From contig CM060731.1 in assembly GCA_030704615.1 (NCBI GenBank), forward strand, positions 93,230,756-93,294,755: a stretch of 64,000 nucleotides of DNA, read 5' to 3'. Origin of the DNA: Takakia lepidozioides (lineage: Eukaryota > Streptophyta > Takakiopsida > Takakiales > Takakiaceae). A program made the translations under genes and the position numbers. Of the stretch, positions 46,777 to 57,126 are shown one piece after another; positions within the stretch are counted from its first letter, which is position 1, and the number at the start of each line of letters is the position of its first letter. The notes beneath the pieces are model-generated. The model made no database searches. It was not told where the DNA came from and saw only the letters and a program-made list of their open reading frames with translations.

Positions 46777-47589
46777 GTCCCATGTCTTTCATTTCTTTTA
46801 ATTTGGCCCCCAATAGAAGAAAAAGTGTTGAGCAGGATCGCTAATCTTATGTGCGCATTCTTGACAGACAAAAATTCAGCAGGATTTGGCACATGCGTGG
46901 AGGTTCTACATGGAGTCAGAGGAGAAGAAACTAACCCTCCCGGCACTGGAATCGTATCTCAAAGCTGCGGAGGCAAGTACAAGTCGCGGATGGTAAAGTA
47001 CGCGGCCATAGCTGATCCCACCCTTGGTACCGATTTTCTGGTGGAGGTGGGGAAGCACTACTCCCGCGCTCTAAAGCCCACAATGACATTGGAGAAGCTG
47101 CATCGTCTAGGTATTTGGCGCTTACTAATATGCTGGGTGGTTGGACAGACCCGGTGGCTCCAAATCTAGAATGGTTCCCAAAGTACAAGGGACATGTGGA
47201 GCTTCCCCAAACCCGACAAACTGTCCGACCCCACATTCGACATGTGGATGAACCACATGACATGGTGGTTTCAGGTACTTTCCCACGCTTCATTTGGGGC
47301 GTCTACTCTTGTATCGGATGGATTTATTGTATTTTTTGAGGAAAGCGGTCTGATAGAGAATCTCCACAGGTGACGACGAATGCGCAAGAGCAGCTTGACA
47401 CACAAGCACATCAGTTCAAGCTGGAGATTTCTGGTGAAGCAGAAAGCCTACGCGACTATGTGACGAGGTACTTTCTGCTCTACAAAACCGACCTATTCTT
47501 TCGAGAGATACCCCATGCCCGTCGGAGCCACGAGTTCACCGACCACGGCCCCGAAAATGGTTAAGTCCCTGGGGTGGCTGGCACCGAAA

Positions 47590-48070
47590 CTGGAAATTCG
47601 GCGCCATTTTTCCAGTTCCGGGCCCAGTCAGTTCTGGGACTTGGCCATTTTCGGGCCCAACCAGGGAAAATGGCGCCGAGTTTCCAGTGCACGGCCCCGA
47701 AAATGGCTTAGTCCCTTTAGAGGCAGGCACCTCAACTGGAAATTCAGCGCCATTTTTCCAGTTCCGGGCCCAGTGAGTTCTGGGACTTGGCCATTTTCGG
47801 CCCCAACCTGGGAAAATGGCGCCGGTTTTCCAGTGCAGGGCCCCGAAAATGGCTAAGTCCCTAGTGTGGCAGGCACCGAAACCGGAAATTTGGCGCCATT
47901 TTTCTAGTTCCAGGCCCAATCAGTTTTGGGACTTAGCCATTTTTGGCCCCAATCTGTGAAAATGGCGCCGAATTTCCAGTTGAGGGCCCCGAAAATGGCC
48001 AAGTCCCTGGGGTGGCTGGCACCGAAACTGGAAATTCGGCGCCATTTTTCCAGTTCCGGGCCTAGTCATT
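47590..48070. repeat. palindrome array in a P4 intron
   Basis: Centres at 47,600, 47,672, 47,746, 47,818, 47,892, 47,964 and 48,038 alternate 72 and 74 bp, as in P3. The array lies between exon 5 (FFREIPHARRSHEFTD) and the exon-6 acceptor TTGAATGCAG at 48,130. Confidence 0.9.
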
Positions 48071-50138
48071 TTCATTCCCTAAAATTTACCTCGTTCCCGG
48101 GACCTCATTTTGTGTGTTTCTTGAATGCAGGTACTGCAAGTTCTCCCTTTTGGAGAAAGGACATCTATCCTTCGAGCCGCCATTCTTCCTCGCATGGAGG
48201 AACCCTGGGGCTGACTCCATGTACACTGACGTTATCGTGAAGGAGTGGCATCTGGAACATTTGCGCGACTGCCCTTGGTATGTGGACCTTCCACCCGGCT
48301 CGCTCGACCCATCCGAGTTTCAATTGAAGCTGGATGTTGAGGCTCGACGAAACCGGGCTCCGTTGCCTCCTCTGGGTCCAAAGGAGGTGAGAGCGCTTGC
48401 CCAGTCCAGGAAAGCGGCAGAGCTTGCTCAGGCAAGTATTCAAGAGAAATTGAATGAGAAGAATAAAGGACAAAAGAAAAGGACATGGAAACAAGGGAGT
48501 ACAGTAACCCCCAAAAAACAGAAAATCACCGGGGCACCAGAGGAGGCGCAGGAGGGGCCCCAAGGGAGTGACTCCGACGATGACTTTGTGCAAGGTCCTG
48601 TGACTACTGCTGCTGGTACCGAGTCACCGGTCGTCCGGGTTCCCAAGTCAGTTCGGACTGGGACAGGCTCTGCCAAGAAGTTGGCATTTGAAGGCGAGCC
48701 TACACGGCGGTATTCGGCGGTGACGTTTCCGAAGAGGCCAAAGCTAGAACCCCCAACCATCATCCAATGTGTCAATGAAAGCTTCATTGACGCTCTGGCT
48801 GCCAGGGCGAAGAAGGTGGCACACAACAAGTCTGTGGAGGAGCAGAAGGGGAAAGCCAAGAAGAGGGCTCCCAATACAAAGCCTACAGACACCCCTGGTT
48901 TCGAATCCATGATGGAATTCTTCACGGCTGTGAGCACGGATTGCAAGAGCACTCGGGGGGGGGGGGGGGGTTGAGGAGGAGAGAGCCTGCGATATGATTC
49001 TCCTCGATATTCCAGATGGGGAGTTGCTGGAGGGCCTGGATGGTGTGCCCACCTGGAATAGGTTTACTGAGGACTACTGGAGAGCCGGGTTTGGGCTGGC
49101 GGGGATGCTCCTGGGTGACGGTGGATGTATGGTGGTCCTTGCCACAAGAGGGAAGACCACAGACAATGTTGTGGCAAGGTGACCTCACATGCGGCACGGG
49201 TAAGCCTTCACGTGCACATTTTGTCCCCTGGCCCGATTGCAATTGCATGTTGCATGCTACTAACCGCCCGCTTTGTCCCTCGGTGCTTCAATGTGGGCAG
49301 GGACGTTGTCCAACAGGCATGTCTTTGCCTTCGAGCCAGATACTGCCCTCCACAACTCTGAACTTGCAGCGGCTGAACGTCTGCCGAAAGAGGAAGAGGC
49401 ATCCTCGGAGGATGAGGAAGAATCCGACGAGGAGCAGGGGGAGGTACAAGTTGGGATCGAGGCCGAGGAGCTCCCGGTGTACGAGTGAGTGGTCGCATTG
49501 TAAGTTGCCTCCTGATTTCGTGAGGCACCTCCCTTCGCTCTCTTATTTCATTGAAAGACCCTTTTTTGCTTCTGCTGGTATTGACATTCTTAAAATGGAT
49601 TTGTTCGTACTGCAGGATGCCAAGTACTGCAGGAGGGACGTCTACACCACAGTTCATGGGCAGGAGGAACGTGCCTTTTTTTGCCAGGGGGGATTTCATG
49701 CCTAGTCCAGAAAGGGACTACATCCTTCCTACTTATGTTGCCCGGCTTGCTTCGGTGTCCATTAGGAGGTCTTCCGAACCTAGTCGTGTACAACAGATTT
49801 TAGACGAGGCAAGCCTCAAGAAAATGAAGATGAGGGAGGAGGCATCAGCTATAAGAGCCCGTCAGGCTCGTAGATTTGTCTTGGATTCTGCTGAGGAAAG
49901 TGGGGGAGAAGAGGCAGAAGATTCCCAGGAGGTGAGGTGGACAGTCCCCCAAGGAGAGGACGGAATTTTTGAGAGGCATAGTGGAACTGATGCATCACAG
50001 AGCTTGGAGGATGGGGGGGATGAGGGGGATGAGGAGGAAGGCGGGGCAAGTTCCTTGGAGGGTGTAGGAGAGTAGTGCCGATTCCGGCTATGACAATTAT
50101 GACACACTTGTATAGATGTGGCTTGCCACAAAATTTGC

Positions 50139-50147
50139 AATAAAATG
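50139..50147 (+). terminator. polyadenylation signal of P4
   Basis: GCAATAAAATG lies about 65 nt after the P4 stop. P3 has the same signal at 32,644. Confidence 0.5.
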
Positions 50148-50195
50148 TTGCATTTCATTGCTATGACGAGTCCACTGGTGCCAAATTCCAACTTG

Positions 50196-50295
50196 ATATG
50201 ACCCTATTTCCGTGCCTCCTAACCCTATTTCCGTGGACACACAATGGTCCGCTCATGATTTTTTTTTTTTCCGCTCATGAAATAGCAACCCCCAG
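50196..50295 (+). repeat. 3' boundary motifs of the P unit
   Basis: CCTATTTCCGTG occurs twice, followed by CCGCTCATG, a T run, CCGCTCATGAAATAGCAACC. The same block ends P3 (32,700-32,812) and a related CCGCTCATG block precedes P4 (38,901). Unrelated sequence follows at about 50,296, so this is a plausible element edge. Confidence 0.5.
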
Positions 50296-50409
50296 CTTAC
50301 ATACCAAGGCCTAACAAACCATCCTAATTTATTGTTGGCCCAAAAACTAGTATAGTTTTTGGTTCTTTGTATCATTGGACATACCAAAGTGACTGAGCAG
50401 TAAGTATGT

Positions 50410-50592
50410 CGCGGCCCTTTGCCTTGAGGGCAGGGGGTCGGGACACATCAGGGGCTGCCCCTGTGGTGGGGGCAGCGGCAGCGATAGGTATGGGGGGCTG
50501 AGGCACCCTTGAGTGCCCAAGGCACTCAGGGAAGCGGAGGCGCTCACTAGGTGGAGCCCCGCACACCGGGTTGCGGTGGGGGTGGCTCCAAC
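50410..50592 (-). repeat. GC-rich repeat Q, 3' half, joined to a Gypsy RT
   Basis: Reverse-complement match to 60,171-60,353 (GTGCGGGGCTCCACC...CAAAGGGCCGCGACA). It abuts Gypsy coding sequence at 50,593 so that a frame opening in the repeat (MEPRTPGCGGGGS) runs into the RT. Confidence 0.7.
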
Positions 50593-52430
50593 CACTGTGA
50601 GTTTACAGGAGAAGTGGTGGCTGGATGGACAATCACAGCTGAGGAGCAGGTGAGAGAAGTGAATGTGGGAACGGATGAGGAACCAAGAATGGTGAAAGTA
50701 GGGGCTGATTTGGAGCCAAAATTCTTTGAGGAGGCTAAGAGCCTGTTTATTAAGTACAAAGATGTATTCGCATGGAACTATGAGGATCTGAAAGGGATAC
50801 CCCCTGAGATTTGCCAGCATAAGATTGAACTGGAACCAAGGTCAGTACCAATCAAACAGGCAAGGTACATGATGAATCCCAACTATGCACAGAAGGTTGG
50901 GGAGGAGATCAAGAAGTTGGCTGAGGCTAAGTTCATATACCCAATAGAGTATACAACTTGGTTGTCACCCATTGTGATAGTTCCCAAGAAGAATGGCAAA
51001 CTGAGAGTTTCTGTGAACTATAAGAAGTTGAATGCTTGTACAAAGAAAGATCCCTTTCCCTTGCCATTCACAGAAGCGGTACTGGACACTGTAGCAGGCC
51101 ATGAGATGTACTCATTCATGGATAGCTTCAGCGGGTATAACCAAATGCAAGTGGCAGAAGAAGATCAGGGAAAGACAGCTTTCATCACAGATTGGGGTGC
51201 TTATGCATACAAAGTCATGCCTTTTGGACTTTGTAATGCACCAGCAACATTTCAGAGAGAGATAAGTGAATCCTTCCATGAGTATCTGGATGATTTCATG
51301 CAAGTGTTCTTAGATGATTTCAGTGTGTACAGCTCTAAGAATGAGCACTTGCATAAATTGGAGTTATGTTTGGCGAGATGCAGGATGAGAGGTTTGGGTC
51401 TGAATCCAGAAAAATGTACTTTCTGTGTGAACTCAGGGGTACTACTGGGACACATTGTGTGTAAGAAGGGTTTACTTGTGGATCCCAGAAAGACAAAGGC
51501 CATTAAAGCATCACCACCACCAGGAAATGTTAAAAGTCTAAGGAGATTCCTTGGACAAACCAGTTACTACAGAAGGTTTGTTAGACGGTATGCACAGATG
51601 GCAGCACCTTTGAGCAAGCTTCTGAAGAAGGATGCAGTGTTTACATGGACAGCTGAATGTCAGCAGGCTTTTGAGGAACTTACATTGTCAGTAACAACTA
51701 CACCTATGCTGATTAACCCTCACTCGCACGTAGTATTTCATGTACATTGTGATGCCTCAGGAGAAGCATTGGGAGCTGTGTTAGCCCAAAATATCATAGG
51801 AAACATAGATTCACCTGTGTACTATGCTAGTAGGTTATTGAACAGTGCTGAAAGGAACTATAGCACCACTGAAAGAGAAGCATTTGCAATGATTTATACA
51901 GTCAAGAAATTCAGGCATTATCTATTTGGAAGGTAGTTTATGTTTTATGTGGATCATCAGGCTTTGATTTATCTGGTGAACAAGCCTTTGATAAGTGGCA
52001 GGATAGCAAGATGGTTAATAATCTTGCACGAGTTTGAATTCGAAGTTGTTTACAAGCCTGGCCGTTTGCATCTTGTGGCAGATCACTTGTCGCGCCTAAC
52101 AACAGGAGAGCTCGCCACGGGAGTAGAAGACCAACTACCTGATGCGAGTTTATTTGTAGTGGAGGTGCAGGGAAGTGCAGATGATTGGTTAGATTGGCAG
52201 TGCCAATTAGATACTATCTTAATCATGGTCAGTGCCCACCCAGTTATGGGAAGGAACAGAGGAAGAGAATAGCTATCAAGGCTTTACCTTACACTATGAT
52301 AGGTGGCAGATTATATAAGCTAGGACCTGATGGAGTTATGAAACAATGCTTGTACCACCATGAAGTAAATAAAGTTTTGGAGGAAGTTCATAAGGGAGTG
52401 GCTGGAGGTCATTTTGGAGAGGAGACTGAT
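50593..52430 (+). pseudogene. second Gypsy copy: RT, RNase H and start of integrase
   Basis: Same family as the element inside P4, in normal order: RT (WLSPIVIVPKK, MDSFSGYNQM, VFLDDFSVYSS), RNase H (HCDASGEALGAVLAQN) with a TAG at 51,934, then the linker VVEVQGSADDWLDWQ and the integrase zinc region up to HKGVAGGHFGEET, where it breaks off at about 52,430. Gag and protease are missing. It supplies the reference for the ancestral order and for the frame at CTFCVNSGVLLGH. Confidence 0.8.
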
Positions 52431-53220
52431 AACGGCTATGCTACGAGGGACAGACAACGAGGGTCACAATGGGACATACTGGGTAGTGATGGACGTACAC
52501 TACCTGAGCCACAGGCAGAGACAGCTAAGTACGCGGTACTTAGCCAATGGCGGGACAAGGGTACATTACCACGAGAGCAGTAAGGGGTAGTGTAGTAACC
52601 GTGAGCCGTGAACCACGATATCACACGGTCACGACAGCATCGGCTTTAACCAATAGAGGGAGTAGTGGACCGTTTACTGCCTCACGACCACCAGAACGAG
52701 CCACTTTTTAGCAAACCTTTTAGGTTGCGTAGGCAGTTAGGCAAACGGTCATTAACGACCACAGGTTGTAACTTTGTTTGCTTCTTATGCAGATGCTCTC
52801 CTCTTAGCTACTGATTGTCTCATCTTTAGCCGCGTATATATCCACAGGCGATCCTTTTGAGTTCCTCCTCGCAACAATCTGATCTCATTCAACTTTGGGC
52901 TAGTTTGTCTCACACTTTTCAGGTCTTGCTGCTTCTCAAACAACGATCAACAGATATCAAGCTGCTACACCGTGTCGGTTAATCAGGGACCCCGATCTTG
53001 GTCTTCTGAAGAAGCCACGCTTGGCAATTTTGGACTCCCTGTGGCATACAGTTTGTTGCTCTCTCCAACCCCAGAAGCTCCCTATGCTGTTGCTACAAAA
53101 AATTTATCTCTAGTGGAAAATTTCCCCAAACTCCAGCATTTCTCTCTTGCTACAGAGTTTGGTGGCCCCTCGCTTCGCACAGCGTTTTGATTGCCGCAAG
53201 ACACAGTTCCCTCTGTTTGC
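52431..53220 (+). other. possible LTR or 3' region of the second Gypsy
   Basis: After a breakpoint at about 52,430, a purine tract TAAGGGGTAG precedes TGTAGTAACC (52,582), a possible polypurine tract and LTR start. A TATA-like CGTATATATCC lies at 52,842. I cannot find a matching second LTR or a convincing 3' end, so this stays tentative. Confidence 0.25.
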
Positions 53221-54337
53221 TATGATCTTTTTGACTTGTAGCAACACGAAGTTCTTCCTGCCCAGCGCCGCTTTCCTGCTATTGATCTATTAAGAGCCCC
53301 GATGGCGGCTTTATCGTGTGAGTGTTCCCGCGCCAAGCTGGAGTTCACTGCACCCACAGAGGACGCTTCTACACCAACTCTAAAAGGTGGATTGATCTCG
53401 CCCAAGCAGAAGACCTCCCCCCCCGAAGGATTGGACGTTGCTTACCCTTATCCATCTTACGACGGTTGCTAACCTCAAGGTTTATCTTGCTGCCTTTCTA
53501 TGCCTTGTTTTCTTGGTGACTCCCACGCATTGTGTTTGTTTTCCAACTTCTTTGAGACACAGTGCTTGCAGACCTGCACTATTGAAGGATGGTACTCAGT
53601 GGAACCCCGTCATCCCAATTCCATGGGTCACAGCTGACTGTTTGGACAGAGAAACTGCTTCGAAGCGTCTAGTTTTGGGACGCAAACAGACCTACCCACC
53701 TTCCTTAGGATACTGCCACCTCTCCTATGGGGTTTGTTGCTCCTACCTCCTCTTCACACACCAAGGGCTCACCACACTCTCAAATGACAAAACCACTCCG
53801 CTTTTTGGGGAAGATGCTCTCATTTTTCACATAAAATGACTCTTGGCCTTTACACATTAGGTCCTAGGATCTCCTTAGTCTCCCTAGCACTTATAGATGC
53901 TTCCTCCAAGCTTGCCTAAAACAACTAGGCTAATCTTTAAGCCAACAAGCAATCTAGGACTTCACAAGCAAGATGCTAAGGCTAAGCAAGCTTCTCAAGC
54001 TAGCTCTCTAAGCAACTCACTAACAAGCACTACAAGCAAAAACAAAATGTAAAGTGAAGTGGTGAGCAAGCTCACCTCCTAATCTACTTATACTAGAAAT
54101 ACTATAAAAAAAGAATGGATGAAATCCAAAATCCTTGGATGGAAAAGGCTATCAACCGCTTTTTGGTTGGTAGGTGGCAAATATCATCCAACCAGCTGGT
54201 TAGGGGCGGTGCTAACTCTTGGGACCCAAAAATCCCATCAAAATGAATTTCTCTTGGCCACGGTCGCCCGAAAACCTCAAAAATAGTGAATTGTTGCTAA
54301 CTTCCTCCAAAAATCTCGAAACTTGGCCAGCTTGATC
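53221..54337. other. unrecognised non-coding stretch
   Basis: Short frames only. At 53,930-54,060 there are short AAGCTAGCTCTCTAAGCAAC-like reiterations, and at 54,110-54,200 a GGATGAAAT box reminiscent of family R. Confidence 0.3.
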
Positions 54338-54478
54338 AGCCATAGTGTTGAACACTCCCTTTGCATCCTCGATGCACCCACATTTTGCAAACATGTGCAC
54401 CAGGGTCTTGTTCAGAATGACATCTGGTACAATTCCAGCTCTGAAGATGTCTTTCCTTTTTTCTACAGCTGTCAGGGA
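54338..54478 (-). pseudogene. PPR (PLS-type) protein fragment
   Basis: The minus strand encodes GIVPDVILNKTLVHMFAKCG followed by CIEDAKGVFNTM. This matches the plant pentatricopeptide consensus (G..PDV.V..TLV.MYAKCG.IEDA..VF..M). Preceding residues (LTAVEKRKDIFRA) resemble the end of the previous repeat. Only about one and a half repeats are visible and the frame soon loses similarity, so it is a fragment. Confidence 0.65.
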
Positions 54479-54599
54479 GTGTTCAGATTGACATTTGGTA
54501 CAATTCCAACTTTGAACTTCCAACTTTGTGTGCAACTTTGGTGCGTGCGGGCAGGCTCTCTATCTAGCTGCAGTGAATGGGAGGAGGTCGGATTGAGAG

Positions 54600-57126
54600 G
54601 TTGCATTGGTTTCTGGTGTAGGTATGAGTGATAGGAGGGTGGAGCAAACAATGTGGTTTAGCTGTTTTTGGCTGAGATGTTGCTATGAGGGGTATAAAGA
54701 GGCTGCATATGTGAGAACAGATGGTGTTAGCCATGACTGATGGATCATGAGCATACCAAGGGTCACTAGTTTGGTTTATTGTGAGGCCCGTTGGGTGGAT
54801 TATGTCATGTAAACCCCGAAAAATGGGGGGGTGTGGATGAATGTATTGTTGAGTACGGGTTTTGAGTTAGCATTGGGTTGTAGATGCGGGGGGTCGTAAG
54901 AGGGCATGGGGCGCAATGAGTGGAGTATTGGGAGATAATGGTGTGTGGGCGGTGGGGCCCAATGAGGGAGTATGTATTTGGAGTGTGCTGGGTTAATGTG
55001 AGTGATGTTGGCAGTCTTTTGTAATACCCCTGGGGGTGGGATAGTTGGAATTTTGGGTGCAGTGCTCTGTTGGTTATAATATGTGTGTCATAACGTGGAT
55101 AGAATTCGTTGTGTCTTGTATATGCTAGGGTGTAGAATTCTGGGAATCGATGGCGAGGAGTGGATGTACGATATACATTTGTGGGATGGTGGCCAGTGGG
55201 ATGAGGGTGAGGGGTAGTTTGTAGGGGATGATATCTAGAATGATGGTGGGTGTGTACCGGTGTGTCGAATGTGACGTCATGTTGTAGTAGGTGGTCAGTG
55301 TGACAGAAGGGAGTGCACTAGAATCGAGTAGAGTGCAGGGGCTGGACGTAAGTGGATGGGAACAATTTAGGAAGTGGAGACGAGTAACATGCGAGTGGAG
55401 AGTGATTGGGAGCAAGTGCTGGACAAGATGATGCATGAAGAGAAGACACATAAAATTGAGTATAATCTTGAAGTGGAAATATTTGTGTAGGCTCCCCAGG
55501 GGAGTGTAGCCTTTGTGTAAAGCCTTTTGAAGTGGAGAGATACAGCATGTCCCTAGTGGGGCAGTTGATAGTAAGTGAGGTCATGGTGAGACAAGAGTGG
55601 ATGCACAGTATTGAAAACGAATTTGAAGTGGTCCAGAGAACTGTGTATAATCCTGCAGGGGGAGTAGCTTTTTTGCAGGACGGTTTGAAGTGTAGAGAAC
55701 CAACGTGCCCAGAGGGCTTGGTAGCCAGGAGTCGAGAGTGAGGAAGAGCCATTGCCTGGAGACGGTTCTGTAAAACAGAGACATGGGTTAGAAACGGGGG
55801 TAGATGAAGGTAGGGGCAGTTTAGAGATAGGGCCCTTAGACAATGTCTATTTTCTTAACGAGGATGGAGAGGAGACATTATTCAGGCCTTGTATGGTATT
55901 GGTATATGAGCAGTTACAGGGACTGGAATAAATGGAGCTGGGCAGTGGAGTCCAATGGAGTAGAGCAAAGGCAGACCCGACCTATTGGGTTTGGAGGATC
56001 TAATTGTAGTGGTGCGCATCATAGGAAGGAAGCCTTTAGCATGCATAATCATGAGTTGAGCAAGACTGTAATATGGTGGGGGGGGGTCCCCTGCAGCACA
56101 TAGGGGGGTAGGGTATTAGAAGTAGGTGTAGAAGGATTGTAGTGGTCGCCAGTAAAGAGATTGTATAGAATCTGGGAAAGCATGGTAAGCCTTGTACCTG
56201 CGAGCGATATGCACCGCTTATTCTTGCAATCCGATGGCGTGGCTGGAAAACCGGCCCATTAACCGTCATCACCGGCGGCATTCATAACGCCAGTATCAAC
56301 GACATACATGATAACTTCAAAATCCCCATCCTCCCCATCCATAAATGTTTCAAAGCAATTCACCTCACGGCACTCCGCTCCCTCACAACTATTATCACCA
56401 ACAAACGCCAATTGGAATCTGGCTCTTCAAACGCACCCTAGGTCCCCCAGGATACCCCTGGGTACCCAGGGGTACCATAGACTCCCCTATTTTCTACGGT
56501 CATCTGGTGTCCCACATGACACCTTTCTTTTTATAGGGCCCACCCCCGAAAGGGGGCAGTAGCCGCAAGGCGAAGTGGCTCTTAGTTACGCCGGCTTCGG
56601 CCGGAGTCTTCTCTCTCTCTCTCCAAGACTACTATGAAGCCTACAACTGTGGCACCAACATTGCGCAATTACAATTGTTTGTTTCACTATTACAATTACA
56701 AAGACGACAAAATAACCTCACAACGTGAGTGCCATAGAGGCTGCCACGGGAAGACCCTGCTCCCTCCCCAAATAACAATGAGAGTTGGGATCACATTCAA
56801 AAGATGATTGCAGTACATAGCGACAGGAGCACATGTAGACTTCGAAAGGTGCAATGATGCACGTGCTTTTGAAAGTTGCCACTGAGAGCTCACTGACTAT
56901 AGTTGGAAGCATAATGGAGGGATAAGGGATGCCATATCATTGCACCGCTGACGATGTTGCAAATGAATTGAATTGAATTGAATTTCAATGACAATGTTGC
57001 AAATTGCACATTACACAGCATGGTCGCCGATATACCACATTGCATACTCACAGTCCATATAAACCAGATTTCAGATTGAAATTCCAGATTGCACATTCAC
57101 CACATTCCAGATACACGAAGTTGATT
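54600..57126. other. unrecognised region with strand asymmetry
   Basis: From 54,600 to about 56,100 the plus strand is strongly G/T-rich, giving several Ser/Thr/Leu/Pro-rich minus-strand frames without a domain. GTGTAATCCTGC-type text repeats with the phrase GAAGTGGA...TGTAGGCT at about 55,470 and 55,630. At 56,200-56,430 a plus-strand frame (WRGWKTGPLTVITGG...) looks protein-like but I do not recognise it. Confidence 0.3.

Larger units (their letters stand above)
40574..46808 (-). mobile_element. Ty3/Gypsy body without LTRs, inserted in a P4 intron
   Basis: P3 shows the empty site: GAGCTAATCTGT then CTCTCCTCC then CCAATAGAAGAAAAAG. In P4 the nine middle bases are replaced by 6.2 kb. The insert starts a few bases from the gag ATG and ends in the integrase tail; no LTR, PBS or polypurine tract is visible. 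gag and integrase are on the minus strand, but the protease-RT-RNase H segment between them is inverted. The insert may come from an mRNA-like or recombined intermediate. Confidence 0.7.
38975..50075 (+). pseudogene. ParB-like/methyltransferase gene P4, split by a Gypsy insertion
   Basis: Inferred exons: 38,975-40,225; 40,346-40,536; 46,868-about 47,110; 47,149-47,274; 47,370-about 47,550; 48,131-49,178; about 49,280-49,484; 49,616-50,075. Exon 1 ends with a ParB/sulfiredoxin-like domain (WDGNHRLLAW). Exon 6 ends with ACDMILLDIPDGELLEGLDG and AGMLLGDGGCMVVLA, resembling methyltransferase motif IV (DIPD where DPPY is usual) and the next strand. Exon 7 gives MWAGTLSNRHVFAFEPD, resembling motif I (FxGxGT) and the acidic AdoMet residue. 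Order IV then I is that of beta-class amino-methyltransferases. The C-terminus is acidic. Defects: TAG at 39,241, 1-bp insertion at about 39,900, TGA at about 40,403, slippage in a G run at 48,957. Other copies show intact codons at most of these points. Confidence 0.65.
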
